From JAHRAW01 sp965249835 (GTDB lineage: Bacteria; Pseudomonadota; Gammaproteobacteria; Arenicellales; Poriferihabitantaceae), in the NCBI GenBank assembly GCA_965249835.1, contig CBDFMY010000003.1:1116001-1180000 (forward strand): a stretch of 64,000 bases of DNA. Direction: 5' to 3'. The notes under the pieces are model-generated. The model saw only the letters and a list, made by a program, of their open reading frames with translations. It searched no databases and was not told the origin of the DNA. The position numbers and the translations under genes are program-made. Within the stretch, counting starts at the first letter, position 1. Each line of letters starts with the position of its first letter. Shown in pieces: positions 49,279 through 58,048 of the stretch.

Positions 49279-50325
49279 ATGTTTACCCATCCAGTACGAA
49301 AAATCGCAGTCGCATTGTTTGTCGCTGCACTCACTTTTGTTTCGGTTCCCGCATCATCTGCTGGCAAGTTACAAATTTACAATTGGTTCGAATACATGCC
49401 GCAGGAATTGCTCGACAAGTTTTCTAAAGAGCACAATATCAAGGTTTCGATGGATACATATGATTCCAACGAGACCCTACTGGCAAAACTGAAATCTGGC
49501 GTAAAGGGTTTCGATATTGCCGTCCCGGGTGACTACATGGTCGCTATCATGATTGAGGAAGGTTTGCTTGAGCGAGTTGAACCAAACAAGCTTACTAATT
49601 TCTCGAACGTCGATCCGGCTTGGGTGAATGTTTATTTTGACAAGGGTCGTAATTATTCGATTCCCTATCAATGGGGCACGACTTCCTTCATGGTCGACAC
49701 CAGTGCGTATAACGGTGACATCGACACGTTGGCACTGCTGTTTGATCCGCCAAAGGAACTGCAAGGGCGGATTAATATGTTTCGCGACATCAATGATGTG
49801 CTCAACATGGGTTTGCGCTACCTTGGACATCCTCGTTGCAACTCCAATCCGGAGCAGCTGAAGCAACTGAGTGAACTACTCCGTGGCGCTAAAGAACACT
49901 GGCTCAGTTTTAATTCAGATGGTGCAAAAGAAGTATTGGTCACCGGCGATGCATCTGTTGGAATGATCTGGAACGGGTTCGGAATGCGCGCCCGTGCCGA
50001 GCGTGGATCATTGAAGTATGCGTATCCGCGCGAAGGTTTTACCGGTTGGATGGATAACTTGGTGGTGTTGAAAGGCGCTCCGAATTTGGAAAATGCCAAA
50101 TTGTTCCTTGAGTTTATGATGCGCCCTGAGAATGCCGCGGAGCTTTCCAATTATGCGCGCTACGCATCGGGAATCAAAGGCACCGACCGGTACCTCGATC
50201 CGGAACTGAAGACGGCCTACGAAATCGTCATCCCCGCAGGCGCACCGGAGCCTGAGTTCGTGCCCCCGTGCGATCCGAAAGTAGTAAAAATTTACGACCG
50301 CATCTGGACCGACTTGTTGAAGTAA
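49279..50325 (+). CDS. potD: Periplasmic polyamine-binding protein
   Basis: 348 residues. Signal peptide IAVALFVAALTFVSVPASSAG, then LQIYNWFEYMPQELLDKF, typical of PotD/PotF. Trp and Asp/Glu residues that cage the polyamine are expected in WGTTSFMVDTSAY and AVPGDYMVAIM regions. A GC-rich hairpin (GGCCGCTC...GAGCGGCGGCC, 50333-50360) after its stop may end or stabilise the transcript. Confidence 0.92.
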   Translation: MFTHPVRKIAVALFVAALTFVSVPASSAGKLQIYNWFEYMPQELLDKFSKEHNIKVSMDTYDSNETLLAKLKSGVKGFDIAVPGDYMVAIMIEEGLLERVEPNKLTNFSNVDPAWVNVYFDKGRNYSIPYQWGTTSFMVDTSAYNGDIDTLALLFDPPKELQGRINMFRDINDVLNMGLRYLGHPRCNSNPEQLKQLSELLRGAKEHWLSFNSDGAKEVLVTGDASVGMIWNGFGMRARAERGSLKYAYPREGFTGWMDNLVVLKGAPNLENAKLFLEFMMRPENAAELSNYARYASGIKGTDRYLDPELKTAYEIVIPAGAPEPEFVPPCDPKVVKIYDRIWTDLLK

Positions 50326-50543
50326 TTCCCTCTGGCCGCTCGCAGGGGAGCGGCGGCCGTTTGAGGAGGAATATAGCGCATCCGATTTTGATCCTATCTG
50401 GGGAAAATGTCGCCGAGTCTCGATTGGGTATGCATCCGATGATGAACTGAGGTTTTCTGCATCATCAGGGGGCATAATGCACGGGATAAGCCCGCGCATA
50501 ACAATTTTTCACTTGATAGTATCCCTGAATTTCCTCTCTGACA

Positions 50544-50638
50544 CATGGGAACGAATGACATACTTGTTTTTTACTTTCATAACAACACTTTACCATGATA
50601 TTGACCATGCTAAAGTTGTCATGACCCTTTTTTTATTC
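50544..50638 (+). repeat. 95-bp dispersed repeat, copy 2
   Basis: Matches 2827-2920. Here it supplies the leader and the first codons of the LysE-type gene (GTCATGACCC contains its ATG). The rest of the gap from potD (50326-50543) has no gene. Confidence 0.7.
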
Positions 50639-51199
50639 GTTTTGTTCACGGTGCCGTTAGTTTGTAGCCCGGGTCCGGTGAACATTTTGTTGGCCGGTCT
50701 GGGGGCGAATCATGGCATTCGTAAAAACCTGCTATTTGTCGGTGGCTTGATTTGTTCGGCAACGTTGATTTCGATTGCCTGCCTAATCGGGCTACAAGTT
50801 TTTCTACAAAACAAGATTGTTTATCGAGGTTTGATTATTGCCGGATTGTTTTACATCATGTATCTGGCTATCAAGTTGTATCGTCTGCAACCGCAAAATA
50901 TTGAAAAAAATGCAGTGAAGCATCGATTTAAAGACGGCTTGTTGGTTACTTCACTGAACCCGAAATTTTATGTGATGGTCACCGCGGTTTTCGCACAATT
51001 CGTCGGCCCAAGTACGAACAGTGTTGTATTTGTCGTATTCGGATTTGTTTTTATTTTATTGGTTGCGCATATCGGTTGGCTTAGCGCTGGTAGTATGTTG
51101 AAAGAAACTACGAGCAATGCGCGACATCTTCAAGTGTTCAATAAAATTATGGGCGCATCGTTGTTTCTTTTTGCGCTGTATTTTTTGTATCGCATGTAG
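50621..51199 (+). CDS. LysE/RhtB-family exporter
   Basis: 192 residues from the ATG at 50621, giving the family start VPLVCSPGPVNILLAGLGANHG. Five or six hydrophobic segments; FKDGLLVTSLNPK is the family's central motif. RhtB-type proteins export amino acids or small metabolites. The start codon lies inside a repeat shared with 2827, so expression may come from a mobile leader. Confidence 0.82.
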   Translation: MTLFLFVLFTVPLVCSPGPVNILLAGLGANHGIRKNLLFVGGLICSATLISIACLIGLQVFLQNKIVYRGLIIAGLFYIMYLAIKLYRLQPQNIEKNAVKHRFKDGLLVTSLNPKFYVMVTAVFAQFVGPSTNSVVFVVFGFVFILLVAHIGWLSAGSMLKETTSNARHLQVFNKIMGASLFLFALYFLYRM

Positions 51200-51261
51200 A
51201 CAGAGCGCATTTTTTTACGACCAGCCACCTGGCGTTGAACCCAAATATTCCAAATTATTAA

Positions 51262-52047
51262 ATGGAAATCAGTATAGAAATCATAATGCTGTTGTTTCTT
51301 GTCGCCGCGGTGGCCGGTTGGGTGGATGTGATTGCAGGCGGTGGCGGGCTACTGACCATTCCGCTGTTAATCATGATTGGTTTGCCGCCGGCGGTTGCCA
51401 TCGCGACCAACAAATTGCAAGGCAGCGTGGGAACTTTGATTGCAGGAATTTATTTTGTGCGCAAAGGTGCGGTTGATCTTTCGCGAATGAAGTTCTCGAT
51501 TTGCATGACTTTCGTCGGTTCGGTTTTGGGCAGTTGGCTGGTGTTGCAAATTGACGCAAAAATATTGCTTTGGTTTCTGCCCGTATTGCTCATCGCCACC
51601 GGGTTGTATTTTTTGTTTTCCCCGACGATTAGCGACATACAACGAAAACAAAAAATTCCGTTGCTTGTATTTGCCATTGTAATTGCGCCGTTGTTGGGGT
51701 TTTACGATGGCTTTTTTGGCCCCGGCACTGGAAGTTTTATGGCACTGTCGTTTGTTATCTTCGGTGGTTATGGATTATCCAAGGCGACCGCGAATGCAAA
51801 AATATTAAACTTCACCAGCAATGTTTCAGCATTGGGCTATTTCATTCTTTACGGTGATATAGCATGGCTGGCCGGCGTTGCGATGGTCGGCGGGCAATTA
51901 TTTGGTGCGGTTGTTGGCGCGAAAATGGTGTTAAAAAAGGGCGCCACACTCATCAAGCCAGTGGTGGTGATCGTTTGCTTTTTAATGTCACTCAACCTAT
52001 TGCTAAAAGCACTCCGCGATAGTGGCATTTTTTCCTGGGGTTTGTAA
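51262..52047 (+). CDS. TauE/SafE-family membrane transporter
   Basis: 261 residues, seven or eight hydrophobic helices. VDVIAGGGGLLTIPLL near the N-terminus and the second repeat GFYDGFFGPGTGSFMAL are the two halves of the TauE/SafE (DUF81) signature. The family moves anions such as sulfite, sulfoacetate or related compounds. It stands 62 bases after the LysE-type gene. Confidence 0.85.
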   Translation: MEISIEIIMLLFLVAAVAGWVDVIAGGGGLLTIPLLIMIGLPPAVAIATNKLQGSVGTLIAGIYFVRKGAVDLSRMKFSICMTFVGSVLGSWLVLQIDAKILLWFLPVLLIATGLYFLFSPTISDIQRKQKIPLLVFAIVIAPLLGFYDGFFGPGTGSFMALSFVIFGGYGLSKATANAKILNFTSNVSALGYFILYGDIAWLAGVAMVGGQLFGAVVGAKMVLKKGATLIKPVVVIVCFLMSLNLLLKALRDSGIFSWGL

Positions 52048-52178
52048 GTCAGGACGAGGTCGCCCAAAAGTGCCCGGATACCAATAACCCCTCAAGAACA
52101 ACCTCGAGAGCAATGAAATTTCGGCTCAAGCATTTCCCAAAATCGCCCAAGAATCGGCAAGAAATCAGCATGATGGCG

Positions 52179-52206
52179 TTGACACCGCAGTTTTCTTGCG
52201 TAAAAT
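52179..52206 (+). promoter_or_regulatory. Promoter for tRNA-Ile
   Basis: TTGACA, a 16-base spacer (52185-52200) and TAAAAT: a strong sigma-70 site about 100 bases before tRNA-Ile. It shows that the tRNA part of the stretched rRNA operon has its own start. Confidence 0.7.
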
Positions 52207-52304
52207 CTACGCTCCGGAAAGGCGTAAGGCCAAGGGTCTTTGGTTTTTTGCCGGAGTTTTGTAGCATCGCCGTAACCTCGTCAGATGGCGCGGGTTGGAT
52301 TTCC

Positions 52305-52381
<77 letters not shown>

Positions 52382-52426
52382 GATTTTAATGTTGATATGA
52401 TTCCGGTGTCGAGTGGAACGCAAAGG

Positions 52427-52657
52427 ATGGCGAAAATTGATGAAATAAGGGAGGATATTTCCCTTACCTCCAGATTGTTGATGATGTCCATCGGCACAGT
52501 CGTGGTCACCGTCGGCGGAACGGTCAGTTTAGGTCTGGCTGAAGAAAATTGGGGAATTTTTTCGATTGGCTTTGTGGCAACTTTTGCGCTTTCTGTGATA
52601 TGTTCATCGCTGTTGCGAAGAGTGCGGCGATTTATCCGACAACTTGGAGAATTGTGA
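52427..52657 (+). CDS. Small two-helix membrane protein
   Basis: 76 residues from ATG 52427 (52397 gives 86). Two hydrophobic segments, LLMMSIGTVVVTVGGTVSLGL and FSIGFVATFALSVICSSLL (each about 20 residues), and a basic C-terminus (RRVRRFIRQLGEL). No family recognised. It sits in the gap between tRNA-Ile and tRNA-Ala, overlapping the next small gene by one base, so the two are probably one unit. Confidence 0.45.
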   Translation: MAKIDEIREDISLTSRLLMMSIGTVVVTVGGTVSLGLAEENWGIFSIGFVATFALSVICSSLLRRVRRFIRQLGEL

Positions 52658-52782
52658 TGCACTGGTATTATTATGTGGGGATTATTATTGCGGTGGGGTC
52701 GTTTTTGGCTTTTTGGCTTTATGCCGCACTCGGCGATTACCCACGAAAAGATGATTCACGCAAATCGGAGCCCGGAAAATAG
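52657..52782 (+). CDS. Very small single-helix membrane protein
   Basis: 41 residues starting MHWYYYVGIIIAVGSFLAFW: one membrane helix followed by a charged tail (YPRKDDSRKSEPGK). A TTGGAGA ribosome-binding site lies about 7 bases before the ATG, and the ATG overlaps the preceding TGA, which supports real translation. No family recognised. Confidence 0.45.
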   Translation: MHWYYYVGIIIAVGSFLAFWLYAALGDYPRKDDSRKSEPGK

Positions 52783-52795
52783 GTTGACCGTAGCG

Positions 52796-52871
52796 GGGGC
52801 CATAGCTCAGCTGGGAGAGCGCCTGCCTTGCACGCAGGAGGTCGGCGGTTCGATCCCGCCTGGCTCCACCA
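52796..52871 (+). tRNA. alaT: tRNA-Ala (TGC)
   Basis: 76 bases with encoded CCA. Acceptor GGGGCCA/TGGCTCC, D arm AGCTCAGCTGGGAGAGC, anticodon loop CTTGCAC, T arm GGTTCGATCC. It is 414 bases past tRNA-Ile and 2.8 kb before 23S. Confidence 0.96.
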
Positions 52872-53099
52872 CCCCTCATCCATTGCGGTTCACAATTTTT
52901 TTACATCCGAGACAGAGTAGACACGCCATCAAGTCTGAAGAAAATCAGCAAATATTTTGATTGCCGGCAAGCCGGAAGTTTTCTTCTGCTGATTCCATAT
53001 ATAGTTATGATTTTGTTGTTGGTGCTAATGTCAGATTGGGTGACATGGTTGCCTGATTTGGTTTATGGAGCGCGTCCGTATTAAAGTGCCCGTATTAAA

Positions 53100-55247
53100 G
53101 TGGAAAATTCGCACGACATTCATATCACCGGGTATTCCGACCGGCTTTCGGTTCGACCGGGGGAGACGATAGAGTTTAAGGTTTCCTGCCGTTCGGAAAA
53201 TCAATTTCAAGCCAGGTTTACCCGTTTGATTAGCGCCGATCCTAATCCCGCCGGTGCCGGGATGGTTGAAAGGAATTGCGATGAGTGGTTTTCGGTGCGG
53301 CAAATAAATTCGCGGATACAGCCGTTCTTTCCCGGTTCATGTGCGATCTCGGATGGGTTGATTGAGGTTCCGGCCGCCGTGGCGTTTACGTTGAGCGCAA
53401 ATATTTTTGCGACACTTGAAAAATCTTGCGATCAAATTATTTTTTCGCTTGGGTCGATGTCGTTGGGGATCGATCGAGGGAACGGTGTTTTTTTTGAATG
53501 TGCCGGGCAGCGTGCAACTCATGCGGTTCCGATTGCTTTGCGGAGATGGTTGCGGTTGGAGGTGCGGGTTGATCTGGCGAGCGGGGAGGTTTCTTTTAAG
53601 CGATCGGGAATTGATGAGTTGGACGAAAGTTGCGAGTTCATCGAAAAAATCACTATCGATGTACCGTTTCCGCGTTCTTCGGAAAAGTTTGTCGTGGCTG
53701 CGGAACTGCAGAATAAAGAAATCCGAAATCATTTTAATGGAAAGATAAATGCGCCACTGATTCAGTTCACGGATTCATCATCAATACAACATAACCTGAT
53801 TGCGTGGGATTTTTCTCGAGACATTTCTTCTATTAAGGTTCGCGATACAAGCGATGGCAAATATCACGGCTCGCTTGTGAATTTTCCGATGCGAGCGGTA
53901 ACCGGCTCAAACTGGAGCGGCAGGGAAATGTGCTGGCGGCACGCCGTTGAGGAATATGGAGCGATTCATTTTCACGATGATGATATTTATGACTTCAACT
54001 GGCAAACCGATTTTAGTTTTGAGATCCCGAAAAAAATGCCGTCGGGGATTTATGTGATGCACATTGAGGCGGATGGCGCATATGACAGTTTGCCGTTTTT
54101 TGTATGTGTGCCCAGGGGAAAACCAACCGCCAGGGTTTGTGTAATTATTCCGACCTTTACCTATCTGGTCTATGGCAATCATGCGCGTCCGGATTACCGA
54201 CCTTCGTGGCGGGAAAAAATCGAGAAATGGAAAGGCTATCCGAACAATGCCGCCGATCATCGTGAATACGGGCTTTCAACCTATAACCTTCATTCCGACG
54301 GTTCCGGCATCGCGCATGCGTCCCACTTGCGGCCGTTGTTCAATCTTCGTCCGGGTTACTTGACTTTCGGTTATGGCGAGGATTCCGGTTTGCGGCACTT
54401 GCCGGCGGATACGCACTTAATTAGTTGGCTGCATGCGAAAGAAATTGACTACGACGTTATCACCGACCATGAAATTCATCGTGAGGGGGCTTCCGCGATT
54501 ACCGGATACCATGCGGTGTTGACTACCACGCATCCCGAATACCATACACATGAAACGCTGGATGCGATCAAGGAATACACGCGTAGCAATGGCAATTTAC
54601 TCTATCTCGGCGGCAACGGATTTTATTGGCGGGTTGCGCAACATTGCGAGCACGATGGGATCCTCGAAATACGTCGCGCCGAAAGTGGAATCCGCGCCTG
54701 GGCGGCTGAGCCGGGAGAATATTATTCCGCGTTCGATGGGTTATATGGCGGTTTGTGGCGGCGAATCGGACGGCCGCCGCAGCAACTGGTCGGTGTTGGT
54801 TTTACCGCGCAGGGAAATTTTATCGGCACCCATTACCGGCGAAAATGTTTCGACCCGACATATGATTGGGTGTTCGACGGAATCGAAGGCGACATCATCG
54901 GCGATTTTGGTTTGAGCGGTGGTGGCGCCGCTGGTTTTGAACTCGACCGGGTGGATGAAGGTCTCGGCACGCCATCGAATGTCGTCGTGCTTGCTTCATC
55001 GGAGGGGCATGAAAAAGATTTTGTGTTGGTGCCGGAAGAACAACTTACGCATCTGACCAATTTGGCGGGAAAACCCGAGAAGGAATTGTTGCGTGCTGAT
55101 ATGGTGTATTTTACATTGCCCGGCGGCGGCAGTGTTTTTTCGGTGGGGTCAATTACCTTTTGTGGCAGTCTTCCGTGTCACAACTTTGATAATCCGGTCT
55201 CTCAATTGCTGGAAAATGTGCTTGCGCCATTGATTGCGGCGCGATGA
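53100..55247 (+). CDS. N,N-dimethylformamidase large-subunit-like protein
   Basis: 715 residues from a GTG; no clear ribosome-binding site, and a short direct repeat (GTATTAAAGTG) precedes it, so the start is uncertain. The N-terminal part (about 1-240) has a beta-sandwich and a LamG-like lectin insert (LIAWDFSRDISSIKVRD...GKYHGSLVNFP). The C-terminal half (about 300-700) resembles the DmfA2 domain: YLVYGNHARPDY, STYNLHSDGSG, YDVITDHEIH, THPEYHT, and GGNGFYWR. DMFase hydrolyses dimethylformamide with an iron held by Tyr/Tyr/Glu. No small subunit (DmfA1) is visible nearby, so the true substrate is open. Confidence 0.75.
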   Translation: MENSHDIHITGYSDRLSVRPGETIEFKVSCRSENQFQARFTRLISADPNPAGAGMVERNCDEWFSVRQINSRIQPFFPGSCAISDGLIEVPAAVAFTLSANIFATLEKSCDQIIFSLGSMSLGIDRGNGVFFECAGQRATHAVPIALRRWLRLEVRVDLASGEVSFKRSGIDELDESCEFIEKITIDVPFPRSSEKFVVAAELQNKEIRNHFNGKINAPLIQFTDSSSIQHNLIAWDFSRDISSIKVRDTSDGKYHGSLVNFPMRAVTGSNWSGREMCWRHAVEEYGAIHFHDDDIYDFNWQTDFSFEIPKKMPSGIYVMHIEADGAYDSLPFFVCVPRGKPTARVCVIIPTFTYLVYGNHARPDYRPSWREKIEKWKGYPNNAADHREYGLSTYNLHSDGSGIAHASHLRPLFNLRPGYLTFGYGEDSGLRHLPADTHLISWLHAKEIDYDVITDHEIHREGASAITGYHAVLTTTHPEYHTHETLDAIKEYTRSNGNLLYLGGNGFYWRVAQHCEHDGILEIRRAESGIRAWAAEPGEYYSAFDGLYGGLWRRIGRPPQQLVGVGFTAQGNFIGTHYRRKCFDPTYDWVFDGIEGDIIGDFGLSGGGAAGFELDRVDEGLGTPSNVVVLASSEGHEKDFVLVPEEQLTHLTNLAGKPEKELLRADMVYFTLPGGGSVFSVGSITFCGSLPCHNFDNPVSQLLENVLAPLIAAR

Positions 55248-55285
55248 TGAGCCAGGTTTCCCCAGTTTTCTCTTTCACTTCCCCC

Positions 55286-55315
55286 GCGGAAATGGCGTCT
55301 TTTCGCCATTTCCGC
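55286..55315 (+). terminator. Hairpin after the dimethylformamidase-like gene
   Basis: GCGGAAATGGCG, loop TCTTTT, CGCCATTTCCGC: a perfect 12-bp stem 38 bases past the stop codon. No T-run follows, so termination is uncertain. Confidence 0.45.
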
Positions 55316-55383
55316 CCCTCGGTCTGCCCGATTTCTCCAAAATCCTCCAAAATCCCCCGAAATTCACTAATTCGCTAAAAAAA

Positions 55384-55408
55384 TTACCCGCATCGGGTTT
55401 TTTATGCT
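55384..55408 (+). promoter_or_regulatory. Candidate 23S promoter
   Basis: TATGCT at 55403-55408 after an A/T-rich stretch, followed by a GC-rich discriminator-like ATTCGCCGTCCC. The -35 box is weak (TTACCC with a short spacer). It is suggested mainly by position, ahead of a second boxA. Confidence 0.3.
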
Positions 55409-55471
55409 ACATTCGCCGTCCCAAATCACCAGCACAGCCAGACCATCAACGTCCGTCCGTACTCGTGATTT

Positions 55472-55483
55472 TGTTCTTTTACA
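55472..55483 (+). promoter_or_regulatory. boxA antitermination site, 23S leader
   Basis: TGTTCTTTTACA, identical to the boxA in the 16S leader (44453). A separate boxA before 23S is normal in rRNA spacers, but here it stands far from 16S and would have to act on an independent transcript. Confidence 0.65.
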
Positions 55484-55701
55484 ATCAGGGTAGTCAAAGG
55501 CGCGCGCAAGCGCGAATTTGTTAATGTTATTCACATCGGCAAATTCGTCTGCGCGGGTACCGCGGAATATACTTTTGTATATTCTGTTTTTACAAATATT
55601 GCATTTAATGTTGCATAACTCTTCGAGAGTTCAAGCTGACAACTCCGAATAAGACCAGCGGCGGTTGATGAGATTTTTCGCATCAATAGCAGGCGGACTT
55701 T

Positions 55702-55721
55702 TTGGGGTTGTATGGTCAAGC
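55702..55721 (+). promoter_or_regulatory. 23S processing stem, 5' arm
   Basis: TTGGGGTTGTATGGTCAAGC pairs perfectly (20 bp) with GCTTGACCATACAACCCCAA at 59714-59733, forming the RNase III stalk of 23S. Confidence 0.85.
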
Positions 55722-56766
55722 AAATAAGCGCATACGGTGGATGCCTTGGCGATAAGAGGCGATGAAGGACGTGGTAGTCTGCGATAAGCCTTGGTGAGCT
55801 GACAAACTAGCTTTGACCCAAGGATTTCCGAATGGGGAAACCCAACCGCTTCGGCGGTTATCACGCGCTGAATACATATGCGCGTGAAGCGAACCCGGGG
55901 AACTGAAACATCTAAGTACCCGGAGGAAAAGAAATCAACCGAGATTCCCCCAGTAGCGGCGAGCGAACGGGGAACAGCCCTTAAGCCTGATTACTTATAG
56001 TAGAAGTGACTGGAAAGTCACACCATAGAGAGTGATAGTCTCGTATACGAAATAAGTGGCCAGGTGAAATCGAGTAGGGCGGAGCACGAGAAACTCTGTC
56101 TGAACATGGGGGGACCATCCTCCAAGGCTAAATACTACTTATCGACCGATAGTGAACCAGTACCGTGAGGGAAAGGCGAAAAGAACCCCTGTTAGGGGAG
56201 TGAAATAGAACCTGAAACCGTATGTGTACAAGCAGTGGAAGCCAGCCGTCATTTTATGGCGGATTGGCGACTGCGTACCTTTTGTATAATGGGTCAGCGA
56301 CTTAATTTCAGTAGCAAGGTTAACCTGATGGGGGAGCCGTAGCGAAAGCGAGTCTTAATAGGGCGTTTAGTTGCTGGGATTAGACCCGAAACCGGGCGAT
56401 CTAGCCATGGCCAGGTTGAAGGTCGGGTAATACCGACTGGAGGACCGAACCAACTAATGTTGAAAAATTAGTGGATGAGCTGTGGCTAGGAGTGAAAGGC
56501 TAACCAAGCCCGGAGATAGCTGGTTCTCCCCGAAAACTATTTAGGTAGTGCCTCGTGACTGACTTCTGGGGGTAGAGCACTGTCATGGCTAGGGCCGCAT
56601 CTCGCGGTACCAACCCATAGCAAACTCCGAATACCAGAAAGTTTTATCACGGGAGACAGACGGCGGGAGATAAGTTTCGTCGTCGAGAGGGAAACAGCCC
56701 AGACCGCCGATTAAGGTCCCTAAACACATCTCAGTGGGAAACGATGTGGGAAGGCTCAGACAGCCA

Positions 56767-56798
<32 letters not shown>

Positions 56799-56876
56799 GA
56801 AAGCGTAATAGCTCACTGGTCGAGTCGTCCTGCGCGGAAGATATACCGGGGCTCAAGATGTGTACCGAAATCGCGG

Positions 56877-57286
56877 GTGCTGGAGGGTTGACTAAAACAT
56901 TTTTTATATTTTAAGATGCAGTTTCGCCCACAGTGCTTGCACTGTGATTTCTTTCAACAATCTATTATTGGAAATTAATATGATTAATCATATTGATGGT
57001 CGTACGCCAAATGATGATCGTTCGGATACAATGAATCCGAATAACGATGCCTATGATGCGGATATAGAAAACCGCGAAAGGCTCGGTCATCTGGACAACG
57101 ATGATGATGATGATTACGACGACGAAGAAGAATAGTCGTTGTTGATGTGGTCACGATTGACCACTGAGTGTTGAAGCGACCATGATGGGTCGTAATTAGA
57201 GATTAAGGCAAAAGTGCCTCAACCGTTGCGTTGCCCGATGAGGGCAGAGCAACACTTCCAAAATGTTTTAGTCAGCTCTTCAGCAC
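56877..57286 (+). other. 23S intervening sequence in helix 45
   Basis: Between E. coli-like sequences ending ACCGAAATCGCGGGTGC and resuming GGTAGGGGAGCGTT, the normal short helix-45 loop is replaced by about 350 bases. The ends form a 27-base nearly perfect stem: GTGCTGGAGGGTTGACTAAA with CATTTT (56877-56903) pairs with AAAATGTTTTAGTC... (57260-57286). This is the classic form of an RNase III-excised IVS that leaves the 23S RNA fragmented. It encloses an acidic small reading frame. Confidence 0.9.
56980..57135 (+). CDS. Acidic small protein within the 23S IVS
   Basis: 51 residues from ATG 56980 (an upstream in-frame start at 56944 gives 63), preceded by a GGAAATTA ribosome-binding-like stretch. 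About 20 of 51 residues are Asp or Glu, and the C-terminus is almost only acidic (NDDDDDYDDEEE). This is not the four-helix S23 protein often coded in bacterial IVS elements. Acidic tails mimic nucleic acid or bind ribosomal proteins; any such function is inference. The reading frame could be chance in AT-rich DNA, but its start, stop and composition are suggestive. Confidence 0.4.
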   Translation: MINHIDGRTPNDDRSDTMNPNNDAYDADIENRERLGHLDNDDDDDYDDEEE

Positions 57287-57925
57287 GGTAGGGGAGCGTT
57301 CCGTAAGCCGTTGAAGGTGTGCCGTGAGGCATGCTGGAGGTATCGGAAGTGAGAATGCTGACATGAGTAGCGATAATGCGGGTGAAAGGCCCGCACGCCG
57401 AAAGCCCAAGGTTTCCTGCGCAATGCTAATCAGCGCAGGGTGAGTCGACCCCTAAGGCGAGGCCGAAAGGCGTAGTCGATGGGAATCAGGTTAATATTCC
57501 TGAACCGAATATAACTGCGATGGGGTGACGGAGAAGGCTAGGTTGGCCGGGTGTTGGATATCCCGGTTTAAGCGCGTAGGTTGAGATCTTAGGCAAATCC
57601 GGGATCTCGTTAAGACCAAGGCGTGATGACGAGTGCTTGCGTAAGCTTGCGCGAAGCAATTGATGCCATGCTTCCAGGAAAATCCTCTAAGCTTCAGGTT
57701 ATATTTGATCGTACCCCAAACCGACACAGGTGGGCGGGGTGAGAATCCTAAGGCGCTTGAGAGAACTCTGGTGAAGGAACTCGGCAAAATGACACCGTAA
57801 CTTCGGGAGAAGGTGTGCCTCCGTTAGGTGAAGAGCCTCGCGCTCTGAGCTGAGGGAGGTTGCAATAAAGAGGTGGCTGCGACTGTTTACTAAAAACATA
57901 GCACTCTGCAAACTCGCAAGAGGAA

Positions 57926-57960
<35 letters not shown>

Positions 57961-58001
57961 TAAATGATGGGGTTAGCTGTCTTCGGACGGCGAAGCTCTT
58001 G

Positions 58002-58048
<47 letters not shown>

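Noticed and set aside
55394..55404. Short CCCG-CAT-CGGG hairpin plus T-run before the 23S leader as an intrinsic terminator
   Set aside because: The stem is only four base pairs, too weak to call, and it overlaps the candidate promoter.
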